Assembly (NCBI GenBank): GCA_963573385.1
Contig: CAUYLG010041376.1
Coordinates: forward strand, 1-64,000
Reading direction: 5' to 3'
Source: Cacajao melanocephalus
Lineage: Eukaryota; Chordata; Mammalia; Primates; Pitheciidae
Length of the DNA: 64,000 bases
Shown: positions 61,740-64,000 of the stretch, in pieces
How positions within the stretch are numbered: position 1 is the first letter of the stretch
Layout of the letters: each line of letters starts with the position of its first letter
Notes under the pieces: generated by a model
Told to the model about the DNA's origin: nothing
The model's input: the letters and a program-made list of their open reading frames with translations, nothing else
Databases searched by the model: none
Made by a program: the position numbers and the translations under genes

Positions 61740-62516
61740 ATTTTGCCTTTTGAAGTGTTTTCATTAAAGTCAAAGTCTTGAACATCCCCTTGGATTCATC
61801 AGAAAATATGTCACTTGGGTCTGGAGAGGACTATACATGTGAGGATCGGAATCCAACAGATGTCTACTGATTGTCTCTCTAACTCTAGAATCAAGACTGA
61901 CCTCTTTTGGTGATAATATAGAAATGTAATCTTCATATATCATTCTAGCCTTTTCTTCAATTACTTTTTTGTTCTGCTCTTTCTTTAAGTGTTCACAGGC
62001 CAAGCCAGAAAAGTAGGTTCTCTTCGCTGTATTCTGTTTGGAGGAACTCTCTGAAAAGGTTTTTTCCTGCTAGGGCCTTCATCATCTTGTCAAAATTTCG
62101 AGACCAGGACAAGACTTTCTCTGCAGTGGGGTTTTGGCATTCCTCTAGGACTTGATACTCTCCATTTCTGTAGTGCGTGTGGGTCTTCCTGCATTTTCCC
62201 CTCTTTCTTCATCCCTAACAGTGAGGCAGGAGCAGCTGCAACAACAGCACCAACAAAAGCAACAGGTGTTGTTGGGTCTCTGGTTTCCAGGCGCTTGAGA
62301 CACAGCAGGTGTCCCTTCATTTTGGGACTGCTGCCTTTTTTGCATTTCGGCTACTTCAGGACCCAACTGGCCCGTCACCTGGAAGTGTGGGCAGCACACC
62401 AATGGGCCCGGGGAGCGGGGCTCCAAGGCTCAGTCCTCTAGTGGAGCTGGTTTGCTGCATCCACCCAACTTCAGCACCCAGTGGGCAAGAAGCCAGCACC
62501 AAGCGAGCAGGGAGCT
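61740..62516 (-). pseudogene. RGS17P1: RGS17 processed pseudogene (probably RGS17P1)
   Basis: On the minus strand this reads as an intronless RGS17 cDNA. The open part at 62345-62145 carries the N-terminus (KRQQSQNEGTPAVSQAPGNQ, then the palmitoylated cysteine string CCFCWCCCCSCSC). The RGS domain segment at 62003-61770 has KKEQNKKVIEEKARMIYEDY and SILSPKEVSLDSRVRE. A frame break follows MESIKS near 62145, and another lies at 62007-61990. The C-terminus after HMY is badly diverged. RGS17 (RGSZ2) is a GTPase activator for Gi/Gz alpha subunits; this copy has no such function. GC-rich bases 62346-62516 look like 5' UTR. A human RGS17 pseudogene is known at 13q14, which fits ELF1. Confidence 0.9.
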
Positions 62517-62529
62517 AATTTTTATCTAT

Positions 62530-62684
62530 TTTTTAGGGACAGGGTCTCGTTGTTGCCCAGGCTGGAGTGCAGTGGCATGATCCTTGCTCACTATGGCCTC
62601 AAACTCCTGGCCTCAAGCGATCCTCCCACTTCAGGCTCCTAAAGTGCTGGGATTATACAGGCATGAGCCACTGCATCTGGCTGG
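62530..62684 (-). mobile_element. Alu monomer (FLAM/FRAM-like), minus strand
   Basis: gggacagggtctcgttgttg to caggcatgagccactgcatc, one monomer, abutting the RGS17 pseudogene 5' end. Confidence 0.85.
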
Positions 62685-63238
62685 GTTCTTTAGTTTAAAT
62701 TAGGTGTTTTTTAATTGAGGGGCAGTAAGCAGAGGGAAGTACTGAGGACTTTATCAAAAGCATAGTTTTATTTTCATGTAAATAAAGCACAGACTGATGA
62801 TTTTTGTATAGAATGTCTCAGTCAGGCTTCTGGTGACTTAAGCAAACCTGAAACAGGTCTTGGCTACTTGTTCAAGCTCACCTTAGCTTCAACCGTGCTC
62901 ATAAAAATAATAAAAATCAATATGATCAAACTAAACAGACTAACTTCTCTATGTATTTGCCTTTTTGCTGACAGCCAGGTGAATAGTTCCAGGACTCTGA
63001 AGGCAGGCCCACAATTACTCACTACCCAAACCTGAAATTCCAGTTCTTTCACATAGTTCTTCACTTCCTATCATTGGCCACTTGGGCTAACCTGGTATCA
63101 CAATACACTCAGGCAGCATTTATAGCACCCTGCAAAACAGCCAGACAGACTGATTACTTAGACCTGTCCAAACCTGTGGCCTCAAGTTTAACTCTTTTTT
63201 TGAGCATGTTCTGAAAACAATAGAATTCAAAATCAAAA
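62685..63238. other. Unassigned DNA
   Basis: No exon or repeat recognised. Confidence 0.4.

Positions 63239-64000
<762 letters not shown>

Overview
This is a vertebrate nuclear, non-coding-rich window, almost certainly primate and most likely human. It carries dimeric Alu elements (some S-like with clean target-site duplications), primate-type L1 elements, MaLR-type LTRs and MIR/L2 relics. There is one correctly spliced coding exon. Its 24 codons match the N-terminus of the ETS transcription factor ELF1, which lies on human chromosome 13q14.11 (established knowledge; the locus was not checked by alignment). There are no operons, CRISPR arrays, rRNA or tRNA genes, and I found no new biological system. 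What is worth attention is gene architecture and genome mutation history.

Layout. 1-5.8 kb: a nearly full-length L1 on the minus strand, its 3' end cut by the window edge and both ORFs broken at their start. 5.8-11.7 kb: mostly AT-rich single-copy-looking DNA with one Alu, one Alu fragment and a probable LTR-type repeat. 11.7-15 kb: two old L1 pieces of opposite orientation, one of them split by a solo MaLR LTR with a perfect 5-bp target-site duplication. 16.4-22.06 kb: a full-span L1 on the plus strand with a decayed 19-bp target-site duplication, a missing endonuclease domain and an open reverse-transcriptase segment. 22.2-22.8 kb: a short truncated L1 with its own duplication. 24 kb: a second solo MaLR LTR. 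25-27.6 kb: old L1/hAT relics and a twin-primed (5'-inverted) L1. 28.3-31.6 kb: L1s nested in L1s, including a second 5' inversion. 32.4-33.6 kb: a Tigger-like DNA transposon with a readable transposase tail.

From about 35 kb rightward the character changes: Alu and MIR dominate and young L1 vanishes. In this half lie two near-perfect inverted duplications (40.2 and 41.3 kb), the ELF1 first coding exon (51.8-52.1 kb, minus strand) and an RGS17 processed pseudogene (61.7-62.5 kb, minus strand).

Gene logic. ELF1 is transcribed right to left. Everything right of 52126 is its 5' untranslated intron or upstream sequence. Everything left of 51828 is the next intron, which would be at least 51.8 kb long because no second coding exon was recognised. 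The exon carries 227 nt of 5' UTR with three upstream ORFs, one overlapping the ELF1 start, and is flanked by Alus in opposite orientation.
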